A DNA stretch of 64,000 nucleotides, taken from positions 62,001 to 126,000 of the forward strand of contig NZ_JAEMNV010000003.1 in NCBI RefSeq assembly GCF_016482825.1. Direction: 5' to 3'. Origin of the DNA: Antrihabitans stalagmiti. GTDB taxonomy: Bacteria > Actinomycetota > Actinomycetes > Mycobacteriales > Mycobacteriaceae. Of the stretch, positions 36,988 through 45,197 are shown one piece after another. Each line of letters begins with the position of its first letter. Within the stretch, counting starts at the first letter, position 1. The position numbers were made by a program, and so were the translations under genes. Below the pieces are notes generated by a model, which saw nothing but the letters and a program-made list of their open reading frames with translations, ran no database searches and was not told the DNA's origin.

Positions 36988-37731
36988 TCAGTGCGTAGGG
37001 TCGTCGACCCCGAGAAGTTTCAGCAGACGACCGGCGTGCGTTGCGGCTTCAGGCGATGCGTGCTTGCGAGGACGCGGCAGGTCGATGCGAACCTCGTGTG
37101 CGATGCGTCCCCTGTCGAGAACCAGAACGCGGTCCGCGAGCGTGACCGCTTCGTTCACGTCGTGGGTCACGAGCAGGACGCCGAAACGATGCTCGCCGAA
37201 GAGGCGAAGCAGCAGATCATGCATGGCAAGGCGCGTCAACGCGTCGAGTGCCCCGAACGGCTCGTCGAGTAGCAGCAGTGTCGGCTCCGCGACCAGCGCG
37301 CGGGCGAGTGCGGCTCGTTGAGCTTCGCCACCGGAGAGTGTGAGTGGCCACGAGTCTGCACGCTTGGCAAGGCCGACCTGGCTGAGCACGTGGCGGGCCT
37401 TCGACTCGGCTGCCTGCCCTTTTCGTCTGCCTGGATGTCCGAGGACTACATTGCGAACCACGCTGAGCCACGGCACAAGTCGCGGTTCTTGGAACACAAC
37501 CGTCGGGATCCCTGCAACCTCGACGTGACCGGTGTGATCTTTGGAGAGCCCCGCGAGTGCTCGCAGCAGCGTCGATTTGCCTGAACCGCTGCGACCGACG
37601 AGCGCGACGATCTCGCCTCGCTCGATGGTCAGGTCGATGCCGTCCAGGACGATGTTTTCGTCGAAGGTTTTGCCGAGCCCCCTGACAGTGGCCGCTGTTT
37701 ATGTCACAGGATCAACCGCAGATGTGCTCAT
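36988..37731 (-). pseudogene. ABC transporter ATP-binding gene (SsuB/TauB type) with an in-frame TAA at codon 11
   Basis: From ATG at 37731 (overlapping the permease stop as ATGA) the frame reads MSTSAVDPVT, then TAA at 37701-37699. It then continues without a shift through TVRGLGKTFDEN, Walker A GRSGSGKST, the signature LSGGEAQRAALARAL, Walker B LLLLDEPFGALDALTR and switch His in LLVTHD to the stop at 36988. All ATPase motifs are therefore intact behind one stop codon. No ATG, GTG or TTG lies between this stop and the codon for VFQEP at 37497, which is downstream of Walker A. Either the gene is disrupted, or the base call is wrong, or a non-standard start is used. Confidence 0.8.
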
Positions 37732-38564
37732 CGCGCGACGCCTGGCTGCCAGCGCAGTGCGCGCAATTCGAACCATCGGACGATCGAGTCGGTTATCAGG
37801 CCGAGTAGTCCGTAGATCAGCAATCCGAAGATGACGATATCGGTGCGGAGAAACTCACGCGCATTGTTGACGATGAAGCCGAGGCCCGCGCTCGCATTGA
37901 TCTGCTCCGCAACGATCAGCGACAGCCACGCGATACCGAGGCTTTGACGCATCCCAACCAGAATGTGGGGCAATGCTGCGGGGACGATCAGCGTTCGCAA
38001 CCGCTCTGCGCGATTCAGGTGCAGTACGTCGCCGAGTTCGATCAACTTCGGATCGAGCTGGCGGATTCCGGCGAAGGTGTTTAGGTACAGAGGAAAAGCC
38101 ACGCCGAGGGCAATAAGCAGCACCTTGGGCTGCTCATCGATTCCGAACCAGATGATGAACAACGGAATCAGACCGAACAGCGGGACGGTGCGCAACATCT
38201 GCAGCGGCGGATCGACGACGTATTCACCGACTCGGCTGACACCGGCAAGAATGCCGAAGCCGATCCCGACGACCGCGCCGAGCACGAAGCCGAACAACGC
38301 ACGCTGACCCGAGACGTAAAGCGCGTCGCCGAGCACACCGGTTCGATACACCTCGAGTCCGGCTTCGACGATTACCGAGGGTGCGGGCAGGATCCGCTCC
38401 GACAGCAGCCCGTTCTGACTTGCGAGCTGCCAAGCAAGCAACAACGCCACGGGCGCGATCGTTCGAAGTATCCCGGGGTGTTGGTACCACTGGCCGGTCC
38501 GCCGTCGGCGCGGCCGCGCCGGGTCGGCCGTACGGCCGAGTTGTTGGCGGATGTCGACAAGCAT
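37728..38564 (-). CDS. ABC transporter permease (SsuC/TauC type)
   Basis: A 278-aa permease with about six membrane helices and the EAA-like loop typical of the sulfonate/nitrate group (LDPKLIELGDVLHLNRAERLRTLIVPAALPHILVGMR). GAGGAGAAG stands before the ATG at 38564. It is the first gene of the three-gene set. It would form the channel with the damaged ATPase and the binding protein. Confidence 0.88.
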   Translation of the reverse strand: MLVDIRQQLGRTADPARPRRRRTGQWYQHPGILRTIAPVALLLAWQLASQNGLLSERILPAPSVIVEAGLEVYRTGVLGDALYVSGQRALFGFVLGAVVGIGFGILAGVSRVGEYVVDPPLQMLRTVPLFGLIPLFIIWFGIDEQPKVLLIALGVAFPLYLNTFAGIRQLDPKLIELGDVLHLNRAERLRTLIVPAALPHILVGMRQSLGIAWLSLIVAEQINASAGLGFIVNNAREFLRTDIVIFGLLIYGLLGLITDSIVRWFELRALRWQPGVAR

Positions 38565-38792
38565 TCTTCTCCTCGGCCGTAGTTGTATTCCAGCGGATTC
38601 TGCAGTGCCACAGGCGATCGGAGAAGGGTTGCGATCAGTGCGAGGGGAATCCTGGACGGACGGCCGAGTGGGTTCGATATTCGGTTTCGCATCTGCGGGA
38701 CCGCTGCTAGCGTGGGGTCTTCGAACTAACGCACACGGCTTTCGAGGAGCGCAGGCAGATGATCGGGCAGACGGCAAAGGGCGAGGCGCACG

Positions 38793-38872
38793 ACGCTTCA
38801 CGCTCGTTCGGCCGTGCCCGTATGTCGCGTCTTATGACGGGACCTGTCACCGTTCGCCGTTGAGCGAAGCGT
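38793..38872 (-). promoter_or_regulatory. Nested inverted repeats in the 385-bp gap upstream of the permease gene
   Basis: The gap 38565-38949 has no gene. On the minus strand ACGCTTCGCTC pairs with GAGCG-T-GAAGCGT (one bulge) to close an 80-nt region. Inside it CGGC/GCCG and CCCGT/ACGGG pair in turn. The region could be the terminator of the PAS-GGDEF operon, or a structured leader of the ABC transporter mRNA about 230 nt before the start. I could not match it to a known riboswitch. Confidence 0.4.
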
Positions 38873-38949
38873 CAGGCTCATGCAGATTTGCCGTCTGGCT
38901 CTCATAAGGCCGGATCGCGTTGGTTTGACTCCACGATGAGCCACAACTT

Positions 38950-39885
38950 CTAGTCGAGCAACCGCCACAGCGAGTTTCTGATGTCGCGGTTCACGCGGCG
39001 TTGGATGGTCGGCAGTACCTCGGACAACGACGGCCGCAGCTTGCGACGCGACCGTTTGTCGTCGTACATATCGGTGTCCGCTTCGTGAAGTGCATCCTCG
39101 AATCGGCCCTGCGGCACCAGAATTGCCGTTCCGACGGAAACGGACGGAATTACTTCGTCGCCGTTCGGCATGACGAGCGCTGCTTGAACACAGCGGCGGA
39201 TGCAGTCGGTATAGAGACCGTCGATGTCGGTGCCCTGCGACGGGACGAGGATGACGAATTCGTCGCCGGACAGCCTTCCGACAACGCTGCCGCTGGGGGC
39301 GAACAGGGTCAGCGATTGGCCGATGGTTTCGAGGAGTAGATCGCCGCCTGCGTGTCCGTGTGCGTCGTTGACCAGCTTCAGATTGTCGACGTCGACCATC
39401 ATCACCAACGTGTCGACCGGCTCGGCGTCCTGCAGGGCTCGACGAACTCCGGCGCGGTTGAGCAAGCCGGTCAACTCGTCTCGATAGGCGGCATGCTCGA
39501 GCGCGCGAATGTGAGCGCGTTCGGTCGTCCAATCGTCGATGACGACCATGACGACGATTTCGTCGCCGTGCCGTACCGACGCCTTACGGACCCGAGCCCA
39601 GATCGTCGAGCCGTCCTTGTGGAGCAGGCGTCGTTCGGTAGCCAGTGAGGGTGCAGCGCCGGAGAGCAACTCGGCAGCATCTCTGTCGCGACTGGGTCGG
39701 TCGTCGGGATGGACAACCTGCGCGGCATGCAACTGGAGGGCTTCCGGCAGCGTGTAACCGAGCATGTCGGCGAACGCCTGATTCGCTTCTCGTACGTTGC
39801 CGTCGGCACCATGAATCACGAGTCCGGACGACACGCTGGCCATCAGCGCCTGGTAGACCTCGGCGTCGTATGCGCCCCCAACCAT
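38950..39885 (-). CDS. PAS-GGDEF diguanylate cyclase
   Basis: A 311-aa protein: PAS domain (about residues 5-130; MASVSSGLVIHGADGNVREANQAFADMLGYT...) followed by a GGDEF domain (DELTGLLNRAG, MMVDVDNLKLVNDAHGHAGGD and the active-site loop RLSGDEF). SGDEF is an accepted active variant, so it should make cyclic di-GMP in response to a PAS-sensed cue. It is soluble. The start at 39885 is chosen because GGGAGG lies 5 bp before it. It has no close operon partner. Confidence 0.87.
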   Translation of the reverse strand: MVGGAYDAEVYQALMASVSSGLVIHGADGNVREANQAFADMLGYTLPEALQLHAAQVVHPDDRPSRDRDAAELLSGAAPSLATERRLLHKDGSTIWARVRKASVRHGDEIVVMVVIDDWTTERAHIRALEHAAYRDELTGLLNRAGVRRALQDAEPVDTLVMMVDVDNLKLVNDAHGHAGGDLLLETIGQSLTLFAPSGSVVGRLSGDEFVILVPSQGTDIDGLYTDCIRRCVQAALVMPNGDEVIPSVSVGTAILVPQGRFEDALHEADTDMYDDKRSRRKLRPSLSEVLPTIQRRVNRDIRNSLWRLLD

Positions 39886-40055
39886 CCGACCTCCCGGCCC
39901 GTATCGTCGATGTCCGATTTCGCCAGATTGCGGCGAGTTAGCTATGAGCATAGGACTGGTGTGTGACACGGGCACGTCCAGTGCGTGCACTACGGCGGCA
40001 CGTCACACTGACCTGGAATTATGCCGCTGCAACGGAAAAGTGTCGAGGTGAACGG

Positions 40056-40568
40056 ATGTCGTCGGAGTACAGAGCTGGTCTGGTCGAATTCAACGAACTC
40101 GCCTACGCCAGCGCGCTCGAACAACTCATCGCGGTGTGTGCAGCTCCGACCTGGGCACACAACGTGGTCACCGGGCGACCGTTCGCTGATTCTGATCAGC
40201 TGTTCGAGCACGCCGAAAAGTGTTTGCGGGCTCTGCCTGATTCGGACATCGACCAGGCACTCGATGGCCACCCGCGCATCGGCGGCGACGTGCGCAACGC
40301 GAATTCCGCGGCCGAGCAAGCCGCCGTCACTGTGGCCGACACCGAGGTGCGGGCGAAGCTCGCCGATCTCAACGCCGAGTACGAAGCCCGATTCGGCCAC
40401 ATCTATCTGGTCTTCGCAAGCGGGCGTTCAGGCGAGGAGCTTCTGCAGATCCTGGAGGCGCGGTTGGGCAACGACGCCGCGACGGAACGCCTGACCATCC
40501 GGAACGAGCTCGTGAAGATCAATCGGCTGCGTCTCGCGCGGTTGCTTGGTCAGCCGACGGCCAGCTGA
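40056..40568 (+). CDS. uraD: OHCU decarboxylase (2-oxo-4-hydroxy-4-carboxy-5-ureidoimidazoline decarboxylase)
   Basis: A 170-aa protein with the catalytic His in DGHPRIGG, plus EARFGHIYLVFASGRSGEELLQILEARL near the end, which is the typical UraD C-terminal run. UraD completes conversion of uric acid oxidation products to S-allantoin. No other purine catabolic genes are in the window, which is unusual. The start at 40056 follows GTCGAGGTGAACGG. It overlaps the convergent monooxygenase by 19 bp. Confidence 0.9.
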   Translation: MSSEYRAGLVEFNELAYASALEQLIAVCAAPTWAHNVVTGRPFADSDQLFEHAEKCLRALPDSDIDQALDGHPRIGGDVRNANSAAEQAAVTVADTEVRAKLADLNAEYEARFGHIYLVFASGRSGEELLQILEARLGNDAATERLTIRNELVKINRLRLARLLGQPTAS

Positions 40569-42034
40569 CGCGTCACGTCGTAGTCTTTCGGGTCGAAGTT
40601 GGTCCGTTTGCCGTATTCGCTCATCTTGCCTGGCCAGTTGGCGACAACACGTCCGCTCGCCTCTCGGTACCAGCTGCTGCACTTCGTCCACACGGTCTTC
40701 TCGAGCCGCTTCTGAATCTCTGCGTCGTAGCTTTGCTCGACCTCCGGTTTGACCGCGACGTAGAACGCCTTCTTCCGCTTCAAGAATTCGACTGCTTGTC
40801 GGACGTAGCGCGCCTGCTGTTCGTGCATGTAGATGATCGATCCCGAGCCGAGGTTGGTGTTCGGTCCGTACATGACGAACATGTTCGGAAAATGCGGCAC
40901 CGCGAGTCCGTAATAGGCGCGGGCACCGTCGGACCAGACTTCACGAAGCGATTTGCCGCCGATGCCGTGAATGTTCATCGGAGCCAGGAACTGCGTCGCC
41001 GCAAATCCGGTGCAGTAGACGATGACGTCCACCGGATGACTGACACCGTCGTCGGTCACCACCGCGTTCGGCGTGATCTTTTCGATGTGGCTCGTCTCGA
41101 TGTGGACGTTCGGCTGCCCGACCGCGGGGTAGTAGTTGCTGGCCATCAAGCCGCGCTTGCACCCTGCCTGGTAGTCGGGCGTCATCTTGGCGAGCAGTTC
41201 GGGGTCGTCGATTTGAGATTCGCGATGGCTGGTCGCCCACGCGGTGAGAAGGTCGGCGACCTTGCCGTTCCCTTCCAGGCCCGACGTCACAAATTCGTAG
41301 AACGCCCACCAGCCGAGACGCTCGGCGCGGTGGATGCCAGGCAGCTTGTTGACTACCGGCAGCTTGGTCAGCGCCGCAACCTTGGGCGGAATGTAGTAAT
41401 TCTCGAACTTCGGGATGATCCACGGTGCCGATCGCTGGAAGACGGTCAGGCTGCCGACCTTCGGCTGTATCGCCGGGATGATCTGAATGGCGCTCGCACC
41501 TGTTCCGACAATCGCGACGCGCTTTCCGGTCAGGTCGACGTCGTGGTTCCACTGCGCCGAATGAAACGAAGCGCCGCGAAACGATGCCATTCCTTCGATT
41601 GTCGGCATTACCGGTCGTGACAACTGGCCCACTGCGGGCACGAATACGTCGGCCTCGATGACCTCTCCGGTGGACGTTTGCACGCGCCACACGCCGGAGT
41701 CGGCGTCGAAGTCTGCCGAGGCGACTTCGATGCCGAAACGAATATGGTCCATAAGTCCGTTGCGTTCGGCGACATCGTGCATATAGGCGAGGATGTCGGC
41801 TTGGCCCGCAAACCGCTTGGGCCAGTTCGCGTTCTGCTCGAAGGAGAACGAATACAGATCGGACGGCGCATCACATGCTGCACCGGGGTAGGTGTTGTCG
41901 CGCCACACGCCGCCGAGTCCGTCGGCCTTGTCGATGATCGTGAACTCGTGGTGGCCATGGCGCTTCAGTTCGAGCGCGGCCGCGAGTCCGCCGAAGCCGG
42001 CGCCGACGATGAGCACTGATGGTGTACGAGTCAT
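40550..42034 (-). CDS. Flavin-containing monooxygenase (Baeyer-Villiger type)
   Basis: A 494-aa protein with the FAD Rossmann motif VLIVGAGFGGLAAALE, a second nucleotide motif VAIVGTGASAIQIIPAIQ (NADPH) and a fingerprint FRGASFHSAQWNHD, close to the FxGxxxHxxxW(P/D) pattern of type I Baeyer-Villiger monooxygenases. It would insert oxygen into ketones, or hydroxylate N or S atoms; the substrate is unknown. The ATG at 42034 matches the family N-terminus, and longer frames are not supported. It overlaps uraD at the 3' end by 19 bp on the opposite strand. Confidence 0.88.
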   Translation of the reverse strand: MTRTPSVLIVGAGFGGLAAALELKRHGHHEFTIIDKADGLGGVWRDNTYPGAACDAPSDLYSFSFEQNANWPKRFAGQADILAYMHDVAERNGLMDHIRFGIEVASADFDADSGVWRVQTSTGEVIEADVFVPAVGQLSRPVMPTIEGMASFRGASFHSAQWNHDVDLTGKRVAIVGTGASAIQIIPAIQPKVGSLTVFQRSAPWIIPKFENYYIPPKVAALTKLPVVNKLPGIHRAERLGWWAFYEFVTSGLEGNGKVADLLTAWATSHRESQIDDPELLAKMTPDYQAGCKRGLMASNYYPAVGQPNVHIETSHIEKITPNAVVTDDGVSHPVDVIVYCTGFAATQFLAPMNIHGIGGKSLREVWSDGARAYYGLAVPHFPNMFVMYGPNTNLGSGSIIYMHEQQARYVRQAVEFLKRKKAFYVAVKPEVEQSYDAEIQKRLEKTVWTKCSSWYREASGRVVANWPGKMSEYGKRTNFDPKDYDVTRQLAVG

Positions 42035-42114
42035 GACACCAACGGTATGGAGTCTTGCTAGCTGGCCGCAGAGGCTCGCGGCCGAGAAATCGATATTTTC
42101 GGCCAGCTTTCGGG

Positions 42115-42459
42115 TCAGATGTCTTCGATGAGGCTCAACTGGTTGCCGTCCGGGTCGGAGATCGTCGCCAACCGCTGGCGCCCCTTCGCCACCGTGATCG
42201 GTTCCGTTGCGTCGATACCTCGATCGGCGAGATCGGCGAGGTGACGATCGAGATCGTCGTCGACGAAGTTCAGCGCGGTCCGTCCAGCTTTGTCGGGGCT
42301 GTGAAACACCTGGACGACGGCGTAGTCGCCAAGTTGCCATTCCGAAAGGCCGTCCATCGGGTGGCGATCGGCCGCACGATCGAAGAACGTCGTGTACCAG
42401 CGCTCGGCTGCGTCGAAATCGGAAACCGGGACGACCGGTAGAACTGCGGAGATGGTCAC
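42115..42459 (-). CDS. VOC family protein (glyoxalase/bleomycin-resistance fold)
   Basis: A 114-aa single VOC unit (MTISAVLPVVPVSDFDAAERWYTTFF, VFHSPDKAGRTALNFVDDDLDRHL and ISDPDGNQLSLIED near the end). The metal-site Glu (SLIED) is kept. The family includes dioxygenases, isomerases and drug-binding proteins; the role is open. The neighbouring monooxygenase could share its pathway, but the gap is 80 bp. Confidence 0.8.
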   Translation of the reverse strand: MTISAVLPVVPVSDFDAAERWYTTFFDRAADRHPMDGLSEWQLGDYAVVQVFHSPDKAGRTALNFVDDDLDRHLADLADRGIDATEPITVAKGRQRLATISDPDGNQLSLIEDI

Positions 42460-42549
42460 GGTGATACCTCTTCTGTTGGTGTAGTACGAGACGTCGGTGC
42501 TGGCTGACTGCTATCGACATACCCTGAGCAACATGAGCGAACACACGGC

Positions 42550-43623
42550 ATGTCGATGACGACGCCGTTCAGCTACGAGGCCCTTCCGATGCGGGTGATC
42601 TTCGGCGCCGGTCAGCGGGAAGCGATCGCTGCCGAGGTCGAACAGCTGGGATTGCGCCGCGTCATGGTGCTGTCGACCCCGAGAGGTCGGGACTTGGCGC
42701 AACGCGTCGCCGATCTGCTGGGTCCGGTTGCGGTCGGAATCTTCGACGGTGCGCGAATGCACGTTCCGGTAGAGACCGCAGCAGCTGCCGGCGACGCGGT
42801 GAATGTTGTTGGCGCAGATGGCTGTGTGGCGATCGGCGGCGGCTCGACCATCGGGCTCGGCAAAGCGCTTGCGTTGCGAAACGGCCTGCCGATCATTGCC
42901 GTTCCCACGACCTATGCGGGATCGGAGATGACGCCGGTCTGGGGACTGACAGAGAACTCCCGTAAGCAGACCGGGCGCGACATCCGTGTACTCCCGCGGT
43001 CGGTGATCTACGACCCTGAGCTCACAGTCGCTCTGCCGCAAAATGTTTCGGGGACAAGTGGATTGAATGCGATCGCGCACGCGGTCGAAGCGCTGTACGC
43101 ACCGGATCGGTCGCCGATCATGTCGCTGCTGGCCGAGGACGGGGTCCGCAGTCTTGCTCGCAGCCTGCCGCGGGTCGTAGCCGACGGAAGCGATCTCGAC
43201 GCGCGATCCGATGCGCTACGTGGCGCCTGGTTCTGCGGCGCATGTCTCGGAGCGACGACGATGGGCTTGCATCACAAGATCTGTCACGTTCTTGGCGGGA
43301 CGTTCGACCTCCCGCATGCCGAGACCCACGCGGTGGTGCTCCCCTATGTTGCGGCAATGCGCCTGGCCGAAGAGCCGGACGCCGCTGCGGCAATGCGGCG
43401 CGCTCTGGAAACAGATTCGCCTGCACAAGCTTTGGCGGACTTGGCCGCCTGGGTCGGGGCGCCGACGTCGCTGGCCGAACTGGGTCTGCAAGAAGCGGAC
43501 CTGGACGTTGTCGTTGAGGCGGTGCTGGCCAGCCAGTATTCGAAGCCCGTCGCGAAGGGCGAGCTCGAAACTCTATTGAGGCGGGCGTTGCATGGTGGGC
43601 CCGATGGGCCTACGCCTACATAA
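42550..43623 (+). CDS. Maleylacetate reductase
   Basis: A 357-aa Fe-ADH-like enzyme, shorter than the dehydrogenases in this window. Marks are GGGSTIGLGKALALR, PTTYAGSEMTPVWGLTE, NAIAHAVEALYAPDRSP and HHKICHVLGGTFDLPHAETHAVVLPY, all typical of maleylacetate reductases. It reduces maleylacetate to 3-oxoadipate in hydroxyquinol and chloroaromatic breakdown. The expected partner, an intradiol dioxygenase gene, is not next to it. Confidence 0.88.
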   Translation: MSMTTPFSYEALPMRVIFGAGQREAIAAEVEQLGLRRVMVLSTPRGRDLAQRVADLLGPVAVGIFDGARMHVPVETAAAAGDAVNVVGADGCVAIGGGSTIGLGKALALRNGLPIIAVPTTYAGSEMTPVWGLTENSRKQTGRDIRVLPRSVIYDPELTVALPQNVSGTSGLNAIAHAVEALYAPDRSPIMSLLAEDGVRSLARSLPRVVADGSDLDARSDALRGAWFCGACLGATTMGLHHKICHVLGGTFDLPHAETHAVVLPYVAAMRLAEEPDAAAAMRRALETDSPAQALADLAAWVGAPTSLAELGLQEADLDVVVEAVLASQYSKPVAKGELETLLRRALHGGPDGPTPT

Positions 43624-43683
43624 TTCGAATGATTTGACAGTTTCCCGCCGATTTCCACGAATTTTGTAGGCTCAGGCCCATTC

Positions 43684-44943
43684 TCACCGATTCCAATCGA
43701 CCCGCGCGGCCATGTCGAGCAGCCGCTGTCGTCGTCGGGGATCAGTTTCCCCTATCCATGCGATCCGCCCATAGATATGTGCGCGAAAATCGGTGTGGCC
43801 GTCGGTGTTCTGTTCATGCGCACCGGTCCGCGCGCAGTTGTGCAGCAGCGCCCGCAGCGCGTCGTACGCCTCGCGGGGCGCGCGTGGTTGCGAGTTGACG
43901 ACGAGGCCTGCAAGTAGTTGGCGCTGATGGCGTCGCCGGACCGACGTCTTACGTCGATTCACCGTGAACCCTTCGTCGTCGACCATGTGCGAGACCGCCC
44001 ACAGCAGTGCATCCACGTCGGTGGTCGCCGGACCCGAGAAAGCGAGGTCGTCGGCGTAGCGGGTGTAGGTGAGATCGTGCTTCGTTGCGTACCCGGCGAC
44101 GCGACGATCCAGATTGCGGGCGATCAGATTTGCGAGGCGAGGTGACGTGGGTGCGCCTTGAGCGAGGTGTGGCATCCGAAGCAGGCTGGCGTGTTGGTTG
44201 TCGATGCCGCGCAAAGCGGAAACAGCTGTCGCGGTCGTGCAGATGTGCGCGAGTACGTTCGCAATCGCGTAGTCGTAGCCGATCGCCCGATACACAGCGC
44301 GGACCCTGCCGACCCCGATGCTCGAGAAGAAGTTGCGCAGGTCGACGCGTACAACAACGTCCGATCCGGTATGAGGATCGGCGAACGATGCTGCACTGCA
44401 CTCTTTCTCGAATCCGTGGCACGCAGGGTGCGCAGGAACCGACGCGAGAACCTTCCGTGCGATGGTCCGCTGCATCTCGCGCAGCCTGGGCTTGGGTGCC
44501 TCGATCAGCCTGACCCCACTTGCCTTGGGACGCCGCAGGTACCGATAGTGCGTCAGTGGTTCGGTCGAGTTTCGTAGCCAACCGCCGCGGTCTGCGAACC
44601 AATCCAGTTCTGCAGGAGTCACATTCAACATGCTTGCGACAGACCGCAGGTCCGTGAGCTCCGGCACCCCGAACCGCAGTTCGTGCTGAGCAGGCTCGAC
44701 AAGATTGACAACTCGTTGCAGGACAGGCAGTTCCGCAAGAATCGAACGCAGGCTGTTGCGGCGATCGACGGGTTCGGTCGGCACCAATGCGATCACCCGT
44801 TGGGCAAGTTCCTCCGCGCGGACAGCGTTCACGAAGGATCCGAATACCTCTGCCAGGTCCGATCTTTGCCAGGTTCGGTCGGCCGCGTCGAACTCGTCGG
44901 CAAGGAGGTCGGCCAGCTGTGGCGGAACTGCGCGGCGAGTCAT
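43684..44943 (-). CDS. Retron-type reverse transcriptase
   Basis: A 419-aa protein. RT domains run from about residue 125: ASGVRLIEAPKPRLREMQR, DLRNFFSSI (first catalytic Asp, 201), QGAPTSPRLANLIARNLDRR, and the catalytic TRYADDLAFSG (YADD, 296-299). LAGLVVNSQPRAPREAYDALRALLH is close to the VTGLVxN region of retron RTs. YGRIAWIGETDPRRRQRLLDM resembles their thumb ends. About 120 extra N-terminal residues are of unknown type. A structured RNA lies 5 nt upstream of the ATG. Retrons make multicopy single-stranded DNA and usually act in phage defence. Alternatives are a DRT-type RT or a stray group II-like RT. Confidence 0.87.
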   Translation of the reverse strand: MTRRAVPPQLADLLADEFDAADRTWQRSDLAEVFGSFVNAVRAEELAQRVIALVPTEPVDRRNSLRSILAELPVLQRVVNLVEPAQHELRFGVPELTDLRSVASMLNVTPAELDWFADRGGWLRNSTEPLTHYRYLRRPKASGVRLIEAPKPRLREMQRTIARKVLASVPAHPACHGFEKECSAASFADPHTGSDVVVRVDLRNFFSSIGVGRVRAVYRAIGYDYAIANVLAHICTTATAVSALRGIDNQHASLLRMPHLAQGAPTSPRLANLIARNLDRRVAGYATKHDLTYTRYADDLAFSGPATTDVDALLWAVSHMVDDEGFTVNRRKTSVRRRHQRQLLAGLVVNSQPRAPREAYDALRALLHNCARTGAHEQNTDGHTDFRAHIYGRIAWIGETDPRRRQRLLDMAARVDWNR

Positions 44944-44948
44944 GACAT

Positions 44949-45110
44949 GTGAGGTGGAGTGGGGCGACCTGAATCCTTCGTCCTCGGCGCCGCGATGCGC
45001 GCGGAGCGCGCGGGCCGGCTTCGGACGCAGTGCCCAACTGATCTGTCATACCCAGGGGTTGCCCCTGAGACGGGTCCGATCGACCCACTCTCGCCCCACC
45101 TCCACCGCAC
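44949..45110 (-). ncRNA. Candidate retron msr-msd RNA
   Basis: On the minus strand, a 20-nt segment starting GTGCGGTGGAG (45110-45091) pairs with one ending CTCCACCTCAC (44967-44949), 18 pairs with one mismatch and one bulge. This is the a1/a2 stem expected of a retron RNA, closing a 162-nt region. Inside are a GGGTC-gatcg-GACCC hairpin and a CAGGGG-caa-CCCCTG hairpin (msr-like). Next comes a 49-nt hairpin at 45027-44979 with CGTCC/GGACG, GCCG/CGGC and GCGCGC/GCGCGC blocks (msd-like). The a2 end is 5 nt before the reverse transcriptase start. The branching G cannot be fixed from sequence. Confidence 0.72.
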
Positions 45111-45197
45111 AAACCCACCATGCCACAGGTCGCTGTAACGACCGCGACCTCCCGACGATCTAGGGGCGTCCGTCGCACACTTCGACAGAGGGATCCG

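Noticed and set aside
38551-38907. 118-codon frame in the gap before the ABC permease
   Set aside because: No ribosome site or family is seen, and the sequence there forms nested inverted repeats.
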